Shown piece by piece: positions 1 through 8,390 of a DNA stretch of 64,000 nt. How positions within the stretch are numbered: the first letter of the stretch is position 1; each line of letters starts with the position of its first letter. The notes under the pieces were generated by a model that saw only the letters and a list, made by a program, of their open reading frames with translations, was not told the DNA's origin and searched no databases. The DNA is from Phycisphaera sp. Lineage in GTDB: Bacteria > Planctomycetota > Phycisphaerae > Phycisphaerales > Phycisphaeraceae. Where the stretch lies: the NCBI GenBank assembly GCA_016125215.1, contig WGMF01000010.1, positions 1-64,000 on the forward strand, read 5' to 3'. The position numbers were made by a program, and so were the translations under genes.

Positions 1-134
1 ACTTTAGATCGATCACACCCGCTCGACTTGCACGTGTCGAGAAGATGCTCAACAATCGCCCCCGCAAGTGCCTCAAATACCGCACCCCCGCCGAGGTCCT
101 CAACCGCTTGCCCGGTGTTGCGCTTCGGATTTGA
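1..134 (+). mobile_element. IS30-family transposase, C-terminal end (partial)
   Basis: The reading frame starting at base 3 is open from the window edge to a TGA at 132-134. It ends with RPRKCLKYRTPAEVL, which matches the C-terminal signature of IS30-family DDE transposases (family usually has RPRKxLGYRTPxEV). Only the last ~43 residues are inside the window; the catalytic DDE core lies to the left. About ten bases after the stop, the sequence becomes coding sequence of a PEP-CTERM repeat protein, so the right end of the insertion sequence must lie at about 135-145. The terminal inverted repeat cannot be checked because only one end is visible. Confidence 0.75.
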
Positions 135-143
135 ATCCGCCCA

Positions 144-2435
144 GCTTCCAACACGATCACCATCAATACCAACCTGGCCTACAACGGCGCGGGTACTCGG
201 ACACTCACACTGCGAGGCAACAACACCGGCAATAATGCCTTCAACGGCAACATCACCGACAACGGGGCGTCGGCCGTAAGTCTTGCCAAGGTTGACGCTG
301 GCACATGGATTTTGTCAGGCAACAACTCGCACAGTGGTGGAACGTCGGCCACCGCAGGCAAACTCTTCATCAACAGCGCCACGGCGCTGGGCACCGGTAC
401 GTTCACTCTCGGCGCCCTGACCTCCTTAGACAACACCTCCGGCTCGGCCATCACCAACGCCAACAACAACACCATCGCCTGGAACGGCGACACCACCTTC
501 TCGGCCAGCAACGACCTGAACCTGGGCACCGGCAGCGTCACCCTCGGCGGCAACCGCGTGATCACCATCACCAACGCGCCGGGCGTGCTGACCTTAGGCG
601 GCGCTATCGCCGGCGCGTTCAGCATCTCCAAGGGCGGCGGCGGCACCATGGCCTTCACCGGTACGAACTCCGCCTACACCGGCTTCACCACCATCAATCA
701 GGGCGTGCTCATCATTAACTCGCTGGCCAACGTCGGCGGCGGAAACAGCTCGCTGGGCGCTCCGACCACCGTGGGCAGCGGCACCATCAGCCTGGGCTCC
801 ACCAACCTCAACGGCACCCTCCGCTACACCGGTACCGGCAACTCCACCTCCGACCGCGTCATCGACCTCAAGGGCACCACCGGCGGCGGTACCCTCGACG
901 TGTCCGGCACCGGCTCGCTACTCTTCTCAAGCAACTTCACCGCCACCGGCACTGGTTCCAAGACCCTCACCCTTACCGGCTCCAACACCGGCGTGGGCGA
1001 GATCCAGGGCGCTATCGTCAATAACTCCGGCACCAATACCACCGCGCTGGCCAAGTCCGGCACGGGCAAGTGGATCCTCTCCGGCACCAGCACCTACACC
1101 GGCGCCACCAACGTCAACGGCGGCACCCTGGCGGTCAACGGCTCGCTCACGGGCACCAGTGCCGTCACCGTCGCCGCCTCGGGCAAGCTCGGCGGCAACG
1201 GCACCATCAACACCAGCTCCAACCTCGTGACCATCAACGGCACGCTGGCCTCGGGCAACTCCATCGGCACCCTGAACATCAATGACGATCTGGTGATCAA
1301 CGGCACCGACGAAGTCGAGCTGGGCACCCCCGGCGCGACGCCGGCACTGGGCAACTCCGACCGCACCGTCGTCACCGGCGGCCTGACCCTCGGGGCGTCA
1401 AGCGTGCTGCAGCTGATCGACGACGCCAACGCCAGCTCGCTCGGCTCGGCCGGTGCGGGGGCCTACCGCCTGATCACCTACACCGGCTCACGCAGCGGCA
1501 CGTTTACGAACGTGACCAACCCGCTCTCCTCGACGCTTCACGAGAAGGTCGTCTACAACGGCGTGAGCAATGGGTCTGTGGACCTTGAGCTCTACCGTCT
1601 TGCGGCGGCCAACACGATCACGACGCCGGTGAGTTTGGGCATCGTACACGTGGGCGACACGTTCAGCTCCAGCGTGATCTCCGTGCTCAACAACGTGCTC
1701 AACGACGGCTACAGCGAGAAGCTCGACGCGGCGTTTGGCACACTCACGGGGGCCGCGGCGACCAACGGCGGCTCAATCAGCCTGCTGGGCGCTTCGTTGA
1801 CCGACAACACCTCGATGACGGTGACGCTCAACGACACGGCCACGGCCGGTGCCAAGAGCGGCACGGCGCTGGTGAGCCTCAACTCCAACGGCAGCGGCAC
1901 CAGCGGGTACGGGACGACGGCGTTGACGGGCCAGATCATCACGGTCAACGGCCAGGTGAACGAGTACGCCTCGCCCGCGTTCGCCCTGGTTAGCGGCGCG
2001 GACTCGCTGACGAACGACAACGTGCAGGCGCTTTCTTACCTCTTGTCCTTCAGCGGTACGGCGGTGGCCAGCGGATCGGCAACGCTGTCGCTCAACAACC
2101 TGCTGCTGGCGGCGGGGTATCAGGACACGCTCAGCGGCACGTTCGACCTTTCGAACCTGGGCGTGTTCAACTCGGGCGGGTTCGTGGACAACTTCGGACC
2201 GATCACGGAGGGCAACGGCCTGACGGGTCTGACGGTGAGTTACACGGGCCTGACAGCGGGTGTGTACAACGGTTACATCCTGTTCAACCCGGTGAGCGGC
2301 AACGGCAGCGGGGACAGCAACCTGTCACAGGTGACGCTGAACATCCAGGCGAACATCACGGCGATCCCCGAACCGATGACGATGGCCCTCTTAGCCACCG
2401 GCCTGCTCATGGTCGCCGGCCGACGCGGCAGGTGA
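144..2435 (+). pseudogene. PEP-CTERM autotransporter-repeat protein, 5' end removed by IS30
   Basis: An open frame with no credible start runs from the IS30 junction to 2435; the only nearby in-frame initiator is a TTG at 312 with no ribosome binding site. The product is rich in Gly, Thr, Asn and Ser and is built from autotransporter-associated beta-strand repeats (units such as KSGTGKWILSGTSTYTGAT and NVNGGTLAVNGSL). It ends in a PEP-CTERM sorting signal: the motif IPEP, a hydrophobic stretch, and the basic tail GRRGR. PEP-CTERM proteins are normally exported and then processed by an exosortase. The signal peptide is missing here, so the remnant should not be exported. It is clearly paralogous to the gene ending at 5644 (shared GVGxxQGAIVNNSGTNTT core and almost identical C-terminal tail). 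No autotransporter barrel domain is present. Confidence 0.8.
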
Positions 2436-2497
2436 TTGTCATAGTCGGTGCATCACCTGGACTTCGCACAGAAATTGATAGTTGAATCTTCCCATCG

Positions 2498-2532
2498 CTC
2501 CCGGTGTAACAACCGGGAGTTATGGTTTTATC
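2498..2532 (+). terminator. Rho-independent terminator-like hairpin
   Basis: A perfect 8-bp stem (CTCCCGGT at 2498-2505 with ACCGGGAG at 2512-2519) closes a 6-nt loop. A T-rich stretch follows at 2520-2532. It lies 63 bp after the stop of the truncated repeat protein. Confidence 0.6.
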
Positions 2533-2639
2533 TATGCTTTATTCGACTCAGTGAAACAATAACAAGACCACAAATATCGATTTCATTGTCGCTTCCGTAC
2601 ACCCCATTTTCCGCATTAAGACCATGATTATCTATTGTA

Positions 2640-2667
2640 TTGTCGGATGTGTGGTGTATTATATAAC
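2640..2667 (+). promoter_or_regulatory. Putative sigma70-type promoter for the PEP-CTERM gene
   Basis: TTGTCG (2640-2645), 16 bp, then TATAAC (2662-2667), in a stretch much richer in A+T than its surroundings. The -10 region sits inside a near-palindrome (GTGTATTATATAACAC), which could be an operator. The predicted leader before the start codon is about 150 to 280 nt depending on which start is used. This is a pattern match only. Confidence 0.4.
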
Positions 2668-2941
2668 ACGACTCGCGAAGGCTCTGTCACCGCTTTCTGC
2701 GGATAAAACACCCAGAACAACCAAGATTCCCAGCTCTTTTGTGGTCCCGTATCGCATAGCGCGGTTGTTGTGCGCGAACATCAGGTCCAGTGCACTGAAA
2801 AAAAGTGAAAAGGAGTAAACCATGCAAGACAACGACATACGGATTGGATTGGATACAAATTTAGAAGACGGAAAACCTCTCGTTACCGGATCAGCCCTAT
2901 CTCGTGAAAATACCACAGTGAGTCCTCGTTCGGTATCACAC

Positions 2942-2956
2942 AGGAGAAGCAATATG
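2942..2956 (+). promoter_or_regulatory. Shine-Dalgarno site supporting the start at 2954
   Basis: AGGAG at 2942-2946 lies 7 nt before ATG 2954, directly in front of a signal peptide. A second in-frame ATG at 2822 also has a good site (AAGGAG just upstream), so both starts are possible. Confidence 0.5.
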
Positions 2957-5644
2957 AACCGCCATTATTCTCGATGTTTGACATTCGGCATCAGCGCTCT
3001 GGGCCTCGCCGCAGCCAGCGCGATGCTTCTCAAATCTTTGCCAACCTACGCGGCGACCGTCTATTGGGACGCCACAAGTCCCACGGGGACCCCGGCCGAT
3101 GGCGGGAGCGGGACCTGGGTTGCTGGTGGGAACAATTGGCGCACCGCCACATCAGGCGGTTCACAAACCACTTTTACAGCAGGCAGCCAAGCCTACTTCC
3201 CCAACCCGGGTGCGGGGGATTACACGGTGACGGTCAGTGGTACGGTTCAGGTCTCCGGGGCCGCTACCAACACCGGTGCCGCGATCTTTTCGGCAGCCGA
3301 CTCGTCACATCCGTACACATACGACGGTACCGGCACCATTCAGCTCTCCGGCAACGGCTACATCCACGCCAACTCGGCGGTGTGGTTCAAGAGCGGTTTG
3401 AACATTGACAATAACAACTTTGTCCTCACTTTCTATAACGGCGCAAAAGTGGATGCGTTGGTCAAGGGTTCGGGTGCCGTCAACAAGAACTCCAGCGGCA
3501 CCGTCGCACTCAACAACACCGGTAACACTTTCTCGGGCAAGCTTACAGCCACAGAAGGAACCCTGGTCTATACCTCGATCAAGGACGTATCGGGCGGTGC
3601 CAGCGCGGTGGGTGCTCCTACCACGGCGGCCAACGGCACGATTGACCTGGGAAGTGGCGCACTGGCTATCAATTTCAAATACACCGGCACCGGGGACTCC
3701 ACAAACCGCGTCATCAACCTGGCCGGCACCACCGGCACCGTGACGCTGGACATGAGCGGCACCAACACACTGACTTACACTAGCGCATTGACCGCTACAG
3801 GCGCTGGTGCCAAGACTCTCGCACTCACCGGTTCGACAACGGGCGTGGGTGTCCTCCAGGGCGCGATTGTTAACAACTCAGGCACCAACACCACCGGCTT
3901 GTCCAAGTCCGGCTCTGGGAAGTGGACACTCAGCGGAACGAACACGTTCACCGGTGCCACCGATATCAGTGGCGGTACGCTGCAGATCGGCGGGTCTGGC
4001 AGGCTTGGTCCTGCAAACTATGCCGGCGCAATCACCCTCAGCAACAACGCGCTGCTCCAGTTCAGCAGCAGCACGGGCCAGACCTTCAGCGGAAAAGTCA
4101 GCGGCACAGGCAATATCACCAAAGACACCAGCAACAGCGACCTCACGCTGAGCAACACCACCAACAGCATCAATGGCACCATCACCGCCGGTTACGGCCG
4201 CCTCGTCGCCGGTGCCGCCACCAACGTGAACGGTGCCAACCTGGTCCAAACAAGCCTCGGACAGTTGACCCTCAATGGCAACGGCGCGACCTACGGCAAC
4301 GCGATCAATATCAGCACCACCGGGTATACGGCTACCTCCGGCGATGCCCAGAATAATGCCGACGGGGCTATCCGGCTCAACAATGGAACTCTCTCCAACA
4401 CCGTTACACTCTCGGGCAACTCGCGTATCGGCAGCTACGGCAGTACCACCAACACCGTCAGCGGTCAGATCACCGGCGGCTACGGGATTGACTTCTATGG
4501 TATCGCACAAGGAAACGCCTCGACCAATTTCGTCATCTCCAACACAAGCAACGATTACTCCGGCGACACGACGATCTACAACAGCCTCTATAACTTGACA
4601 TCCACCGCAAGCGTCACCTCGACAACACTCAAACTCGGGGCGTCTAACGTCATCCCCAACGGAACCGGCAAGGGCAATGTGGTCTTTGCCATCTTCAGCA
4701 ACGGGCTCAACCTCCCCAACGCCACCGATGTCCTTGACCTCAACGGATACAGTGACACCATCAACGGCGTCTCCGTGAGCAGCGGCACGTTCAACACCAA
4801 GATCACCAACAGCAGCACGACAACCGCCTCGACCTTGCAGATCGGTGACAACGACGCTTCCAGCACCTACGGCGGCACCATCACCGACACGGACGCAACC
4901 GGCTCCCTCGCACTGACCAAGATCGGTGGCGGCACTTTGACGCTGACCAACGCCGGCACTTTCAACTACCACGGTGCAACCAACGTCACCGGCGGCACAC
5001 TCCTGGTCAACGGCACACTATCAGCTAACTCCAATGTGACCGTCGGCACTAACGGAACCCTCGGCGGCACGGGCACGATCAACGGGGCAACGGTCGTTCA
5101 CGGCGTCCACTCCCCCGGCAACTCTCCCGGCATCCAGACCTTCGGCGGAAACCTGACTTACTCCAAGGCCCTCCCGGCTGACCCCTCGCCCTCCGTGCTC
5201 TGGCAACTCATCGGTAACACCACGACCAACGCCTTCAACCCCAACGCGATCTTCGACAGTGTGGTCGTCGACGGCAACCTGGCCTTCACCGATGCCACCG
5301 ACCTGGTCCTGAGCTTCGATAGTACTGGCACGGCGGTCGATTGGACCGATGCGTTCTGGGCTACCTCGCACACCGGCACAAACGGCTGGCTACTCTACAG
5401 CGTCACCGGTTCGATCACCAACGGCAGCAACCTGACCGTGGTGGCGGACAACTGGCTAGACAGCAACGCGGGTCAGTTCAACTCGCTTCGTGTCGGTTCG
5501 TTCTTTGATGTGTTCGTCGACCTCAATGGCGTTTACCTCAACTACAACTACGTCCCCGTCCCCGAGCCGATGACGATGGCCCTCTTGGCCACCGGTCTCT
5601 TCATGATCGCCGGCCGACGTGGCCGACCCACTGCGTCGCGGTAA
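2954..5644 (+). CDS. PEP-CTERM protein with autotransporter-associated beta-strand repeats
   Basis: Secreted surface protein of 896 residues from the start chosen here. The N-terminus is a typical signal peptide: basic MNRHYSR, a hydrophobic core, and cleavage after LPTYA. The middle is Gly/Thr/Asn/Ser-rich and carries repeated beta-strand units (GTGxxTLSGTNTFTGATxxxGGTL); a late unit reads GGTLLVNGTLSANSNVTVG. The C-terminus has VPEP, a hydrophobic helix and GRRGR, the PEP-CTERM exosortase signal. No barrel translocator is present, so anchoring rather than autotransport is likely. Known family role: cell-surface or exopolymer-associated; the ligand cannot be told. An alternative ATG at 2822 would add 44 hydrophilic residues before the signal peptide; it also has a ribosome binding site. 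It is a paralogue of the truncated gene to its left. Confidence 0.85.
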   Translation: MNRHYSRCLTFGISALGLAAASAMLLKSLPTYAATVYWDATSPTGTPADGGSGTWVAGGNNWRTATSGGSQTTFTAGSQAYFPNPGAGDYTVTVSGTVQVSGAATNTGAAIFSAADSSHPYTYDGTGTIQLSGNGYIHANSAVWFKSGLNIDNNNFVLTFYNGAKVDALVKGSGAVNKNSSGTVALNNTGNTFSGKLTATEGTLVYTSIKDVSGGASAVGAPTTAANGTIDLGSGALAINFKYTGTGDSTNRVINLAGTTGTVTLDMSGTNTLTYTSALTATGAGAKTLALTGSTTGVGVLQGAIVNNSGTNTTGLSKSGSGKWTLSGTNTFTGATDISGGTLQIGGSGRLGPANYAGAITLSNNALLQFSSSTGQTFSGKVSGTGNITKDTSNSDLTLSNTTNSINGTITAGYGRLVAGAATNVNGANLVQTSLGQLTLNGNGATYGNAINISTTGYTATSGDAQNNADGAIRLNNGTLSNTVTLSGNSRIGSYGSTTNTVSGQITGGYGIDFYGIAQGNASTNFVISNTSNDYSGDTTIYNSLYNLTSTASVTSTTLKLGASNVIPNGTGKGNVVFAIFSNGLNLPNATDVLDLNGYSDTINGVSVSSGTFNTKITNSSTTTASTLQIGDNDASSTYGGTITDTDATGSLALTKIGGGTLTLTNAGTFNYHGATNVTGGTLLVNGTLSANSNVTVGTNGTLGGTGTINGATVVHGVHSPGNSPGIQTFGGNLTYSKALPADPSPSVLWQLIGNTTTNAFNPNAIFDSVVVDGNLAFTDATDLVLSFDSTGTAVDWTDAFWATSHTGTNGWLLYSVTGSITNGSNLTVVADNWLDSNAGQFNSLRVGSFFDVFVDLNGVYLNYNYVPVPEPMTMALLATGLFMIAGRRGRPTASR

Positions 5645-5692
5645 CTTGTGATTCACCGCGGGCACGCCCCGACAAAACGATCCTCCAAATAT

Positions 5693-5730
5693 CCCCCGCC
5701 CAATCGAAACACGATGGGCGGGGGTTTTTT
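5693..5730 (+). terminator. Strong Rho-independent terminator
   Basis: A perfect 10-bp stem CCCCCGCCCA (5693-5702) / TGGGCGGGGG (5715-5724) is followed by six T (5725-5730). It ends the PEP-CTERM gene. Confidence 0.9.
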
Positions 5731-5868
5731 CGTGTGGTGTGGTCCAAGCCATATGCGAATTAACCGATTACCCACCCGGTCACGGACGACATCAAGCTCC
5801 GCGGCATGTCAAGCTCAGTCCGTAAAGGGTGACGCCTCGTAACAGCCCTCGACCTGGGCGACCCGGGG

Positions 5869-6296
5869 GTGATTGACAACCTCTCGGCCCACAAGGTCTA
5901 TGGTGTGCGTGAAGCGATCGAATCGGTCGGGGCACGGGCCGTCTACCTGCCGCTGTATTCGCCGGACCTCAGAGGGCGTGTGAGATGCTTGGGTGTGCCA
6001 CTGGCGGCTTGCCCGCCAGTGCTTAAAACGTACGGCTTTTTCACTGGCGGACAAGCCGCCAGTGGCACCCCAATACACACCATCTTGCTTTCACTCTGGC
6101 TTCTCACACACTTTCTCAACCCGCTCGAGTTGGCATCCGTCAAGCTCAAACATCAGTTGCGTTCAGCCGGCCACCGCGTGATGTTCGCGTTGTGGTCAGA
6201 CGTGTAACGCCTGCTCGACCAGATCACCCCAGGCGACGCCCGGGGGATTCTTTTCTCGCTGCGGATACTCGCTATGGGTGGAGTAGACACGCTCTA
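5869..6296 (+). pseudogene. Decayed IS630-family transposase
   Basis: The frame from 5869 reads [19 protein letters not shown] and then YLPLYSPDL, the second-Asp and YSPDLNP region of IS630/Tc1-mariner transposases. The N-terminal half with the first catalytic Asp is missing. YSPDL is separated from [15 protein letters not shown] by a 147-bp in-frame insertion (5971-6118). After LWSDV an in-frame TAA interrupts the frame, then RLLDQITPGDARG continues. A one-base shift is needed to read the expected end (FSRCGYSLWVE). It is therefore inactive by truncation, insertion, stop codon and frameshift. Confidence 0.8.
5971..6118. repeat. Palindromic MITE-like element inside the IS630 remnant
   Basis: A 147-bp insertion splits the YSPDL/NP codons of the transposase. 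It is flanked by CTCA (5968-5971 and 6115-6118), a possible 4-bp target duplication. Its ends are imperfect inverted repeats (GCGTGTGAGA near the left, TCTCACACAC near the right). Inside are two long arms with the core CCACTGGCGGCTTG and its complement, which would form a cruciform. Its length is a multiple of three, so the host frame stays open. A related core occurs at 27961-28037. Confidence 0.75.
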
Positions 6297-6344
6297 GAAC
6301 ACCTATCAAAATAAGCTGCTCCGTCAACACAAGGAGTATCGGCT

Positions 6345-6475
6345 GTAGGGAAGCCACCGCAGATTGCGTAGATTTCACAGATTGATACAGATTGATGTCA
6401 GAGGACATCAACCTTTATTCTGCGTCGAATCTGCGTCATCTGTGGAATCTGCGGCTTCTGTCTCGACACTCACGA
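6345..6475. repeat. Inverted CGCAGAT-type repeat pair
   Basis: The left arm has CCGCAGATTGCGTAGATTTC and the right arm the complementary type (AATCTGCGTCATCTGTGG, then AATCTGCGGC). They flank a short AT-richer core. This is one of four such pairs in the window (others at 29197, 31295 and 42702). It lies upstream of rsmG and artificially extends that reading frame to the left. Confidence 0.65.
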
Positions 6476-6549
6476 AAATCCCTTTGCATGATTGTCTACA
6501 GGTTGGTCATCCTGTCAGGGGGTCTTACTTTGTATATGATTTTTCTCTC

Positions 6550-7284
6550 ATGACCGACAGTGCCAACTCCATGCCGCCCTTTGTCACCGGTGAACTCGCG
6601 CAGCTCGGCGTTGTGGTGACGGACGAACAACTCTCGCAACTGGCCCGTTTTCTCGACCACCTTCTTGACGCCAACACGCGGATGAACCTCACCGGCATCC
6701 GAGAGCGTGACGCCGGCTGGCGCAGACACATCGTTGACAGCCTCACCCTCATGGCGGGACTCGATGGGATTGATCCGGGCGCAGCGGTCATCGACATCGG
6801 CTCCGGCGGCGGCCTGCCGGCGATCCCCCTGGCGGTCTTACTCCCGGGGGTGCGTGTCACGATGGTTGAGGCCACCGGCAAGAAAGCCGATTACCTGCGC
6901 AGCGCGATCGAGCACCTGGGGTTGAAAAACGCTGACGTGCTCAACGGCCGCGCGGAGAAACTCGCACACGACCCGCGCCACCGCGAGAGTTATGATATGG
7001 CCACTTGTCGAGCGCTGGGGCCGATGCGGGAGCTGCTCGAATACACCGTGCCTTTCCTGGCTGTCGGCGGGGTGTTATTAGCCATGAAAGGCCCGACCGC
7101 CGAGCAGGAACTCGAACTCGCCGGCGACGCGATGGACATCCTCGGCTGCGGCGACCTGGCGGTCTACGACGCTTACCCCGAATCGTTCAATAACCAGAGC
7201 GTGATCGTCCGGATCGTCAAGGACCGGCCTACGCCCGACAAATACCCAAGACTCCCGGGTGTCGCGCGGCAGTCGCCGTTGTAG
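6550..7284 (+). CDS. rsmG: 16S rRNA (guanine-N7) methyltransferase RsmG
   Basis: Cytoplasmic SAM-dependent methyltransferase that makes m7G527 in 16S rRNA; 244 residues, near the family's usual 205-240. The helical N-terminus (LDANTRMNLTGIRERD) is followed by the Rossmann SAM motif VIDIGSGGGLPAIPLA at residues ~80-95. Then come the family's VEATGKKADYLR and the GRAEKLA and CRALGPM blocks. ATG 6550 was chosen because the open frame to its left (from 6364) runs through an intergenic repeat. TATGAT at 6535-6540 is nine bases upstream, so the leader would be only a few bases. In many bacteria rsmG neighbours mnmG or parAB; here it is alone. Confidence 0.93.
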   Translation: MTDSANSMPPFVTGELAQLGVVVTDEQLSQLARFLDHLLDANTRMNLTGIRERDAGWRRHIVDSLTLMAGLDGIDPGAAVIDIGSGGGLPAIPLAVLLPGVRVTMVEATGKKADYLRSAIEHLGLKNADVLNGRAEKLAHDPRHRESYDMATCRALGPMRELLEYTVPFLAVGGVLLAMKGPTAEQELELAGDAMDILGCGDLAVYDAYPESFNNQSVIVRIVKDRPTPDKYPRLPGVARQSPL

Positions 7285-7290
7285 GAAGAA

Positions 7291-7440
7291 TGGGTGATGG
7301 ATAATTGATGATGGATGATGTAAGAGCTGATCGTTTCCCATCCGCCATCCCACATCCGCCAACATGCAAACCACTAGTCACCAGGCACTATTCACCACTC
7401 ACCCGTCACCACTCACCTCCTCCCCTCACCCCTTGGCGTT
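7291..7440. repeat. Heptamer-type short tandem repeats
   Basis: Intergenic sequence of degenerate 7-bp units: GATGGATAATTGATGATGGA at the left, then a run of CACCAxT/CACTATT/CACCACT/CACCCGT units at ~7380-7420. Related tracts occur at 9663, 12825, 41205, 53955 and 55405, and inside dnaG at 16680. Confidence 0.6.
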
Positions 7441-8304
7441 CTTGGCGAGCTTGGCGTGAAACCCGCTCCTCTCTCCCCCTGCGCTCTCCGCGTCCCCCGC
7501 GTGAAATTTCCCTTTCCCTCCCGGTCGGCTGTTGTGCAGCACGATCCTGTGCAGCAGTGTCGGGCTGATCGCCTGGAGCAGGTCGACGATGCGGTAGTGC
7601 CAAGGGACGGTGACTTCGAGTTGCGGGTGGTCGAGCAGGTGGGCAATGCGTCGGGCGACACGGCGGGGGCTGATGCCGTGGCGGTGGAGTTGGCCGGCTA
7701 AGGGCGTGTAGGTCGGGTCCTCGAAAAACTCGGTCCGCACGATGCCGGGGTTGATGTAGCTGAACTTCACCGGGCTTGCGTGGTACTCGGCGGCGAGCGA
7801 TTGCGTCATGGCCACCAGCGCCGCCTTGGCCGCCGCGTAGGCGCTGTGGCCGAAGGGCGCCATCTTCACCGCGATGGAGGTCACGTTCACCACGTGGCCC
7901 GCGCCGCTTTCGAGCATCCCGGGCAGCACCGCGTCGATGAGCATCGCCGGCGCGTGGTAGTGAAGACGCATCATCGCTTGGCGGTGTTCATCCGTTTGTT
8001 CACTGAACGGGATCAAACCCCCGGAGCCGGCGTTGTTGACCAGCACACGGACGGGGCTGAACTCGCTGCGCAAGCGCTGGGCCAGGGTCTTGACTTGTAA
8101 GGGATCGATCAGGTCCGCGGCCAGGGCCTGACTCGGGGCGGTGGTGGAAAGTTCATTGGCCAGTTCGTTCAGGCGGTCCGTACGACGGGCAACAAGCAGC
8201 GTGGCATACCCGCGCTCGGCCAGCACGCGTGCCGTCTCTTTGCCGATGCCCGAGGAGGCACCGGTGATGACCGCCAGTGGATGGCCCCGCCAGTCTGTGG
8301 ACAT
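7426..8304 (-). CDS. Short-chain dehydrogenase/reductase (SDR) family protein
   Basis: NAD(P)-dependent oxidoreductase of the classical SDR fold, 292 residues. TGASSGIG at residues 14-21 binds the dinucleotide. NNAG is at ~90, Ser in NVTSIAVK at ~140 and Y-x3-K (YAAAK) at ~155, so the catalytic Ser-Tyr-Lys set is complete. The substrate is unknown. ATG at 8304 (MSTDWRGH) was preferred over the upstream ATG at 8373, because GGGAG lies just before it and the fold starts at once. The last ~25 residues (from about KFHAGDAES) come from a dispersed repeat and are probably a neutral extension. It is divergent from the VWA gene. Confidence 0.85.
   Translation of the reverse strand: MSTDWRGHPLAVITGASSGIGKETARVLAERGYATLLVARRTDRLNELANELSTTAPSQALAADLIDPLQVKTLAQRLRSEFSPVRVLVNNAGSGGLIPFSEQTDEHRQAMMRLHYHAPAMLIDAVLPGMLESGAGHVVNVTSIAVKMAPFGHSAYAAAKAALVAMTQSLAAEYHASPVKFSYINPGIVRTEFFEDPTYTPLAGQLHRHGISPRRVARRIAHLLDHPQLEVTVPWHYRIVDLLQAISPTLLHRIVLHNSRPGGKGKFHAGDAESAGGERSGFHAKLAKNAKG
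7431..7510. repeat. TTGGCG-type dispersed repeat, copy 1
   Basis: Contains TTGGCGTTCTTGGCGAGC, then TTGGCGTGAAACC and, after a spacer, CTGCGCTCTCCGCGTCCCC. An inverted copy lies at 9582-9660 and a partial direct copy at 9731-9778. This copy overlaps the 3' end of the SDR gene and encodes its last ~25 residues. Confidence 0.65.
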
Positions 8305-8378
8305 GCTCCCACTATCGCGGTTTGTGTCCACAAGGTCAATGTCTGACGCGCGTGTGGATGTGTTTATGGACACGGGGC

Positions 8379-8390
8379 TATGATGAGTCC
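8379..8390 (+). promoter_or_regulatory. -10 box for a leaderless VWA mRNA
   Basis: TATGAT (8379-8384) followed by six bases and then ATG 8391. At the standard spacing, transcription would begin at the A of the start codon. No Shine-Dalgarno sequence or clear -35 box is present. Confidence 0.5.

Noticed and set aside
2624-2818. Small 64-codon gene before the PEP-CTERM protein
   Set aside because: It overlaps the promoter-like region and has no ribosome site or recognised product.
3878-4972. 364-codon minus-strand frame inside the PEP-CTERM gene
   Set aside because: Shadow of a repetitive Gly/Thr/Asn-rich coding sequence; the Val/Gly/Ala-rich product has no recognised feature.
144-5644. Type V autotransporters
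   Set aside because: The repeats are of the autotransporter-associated type, but both proteins end in PEP-CTERM signals and have no beta-barrel translocator.
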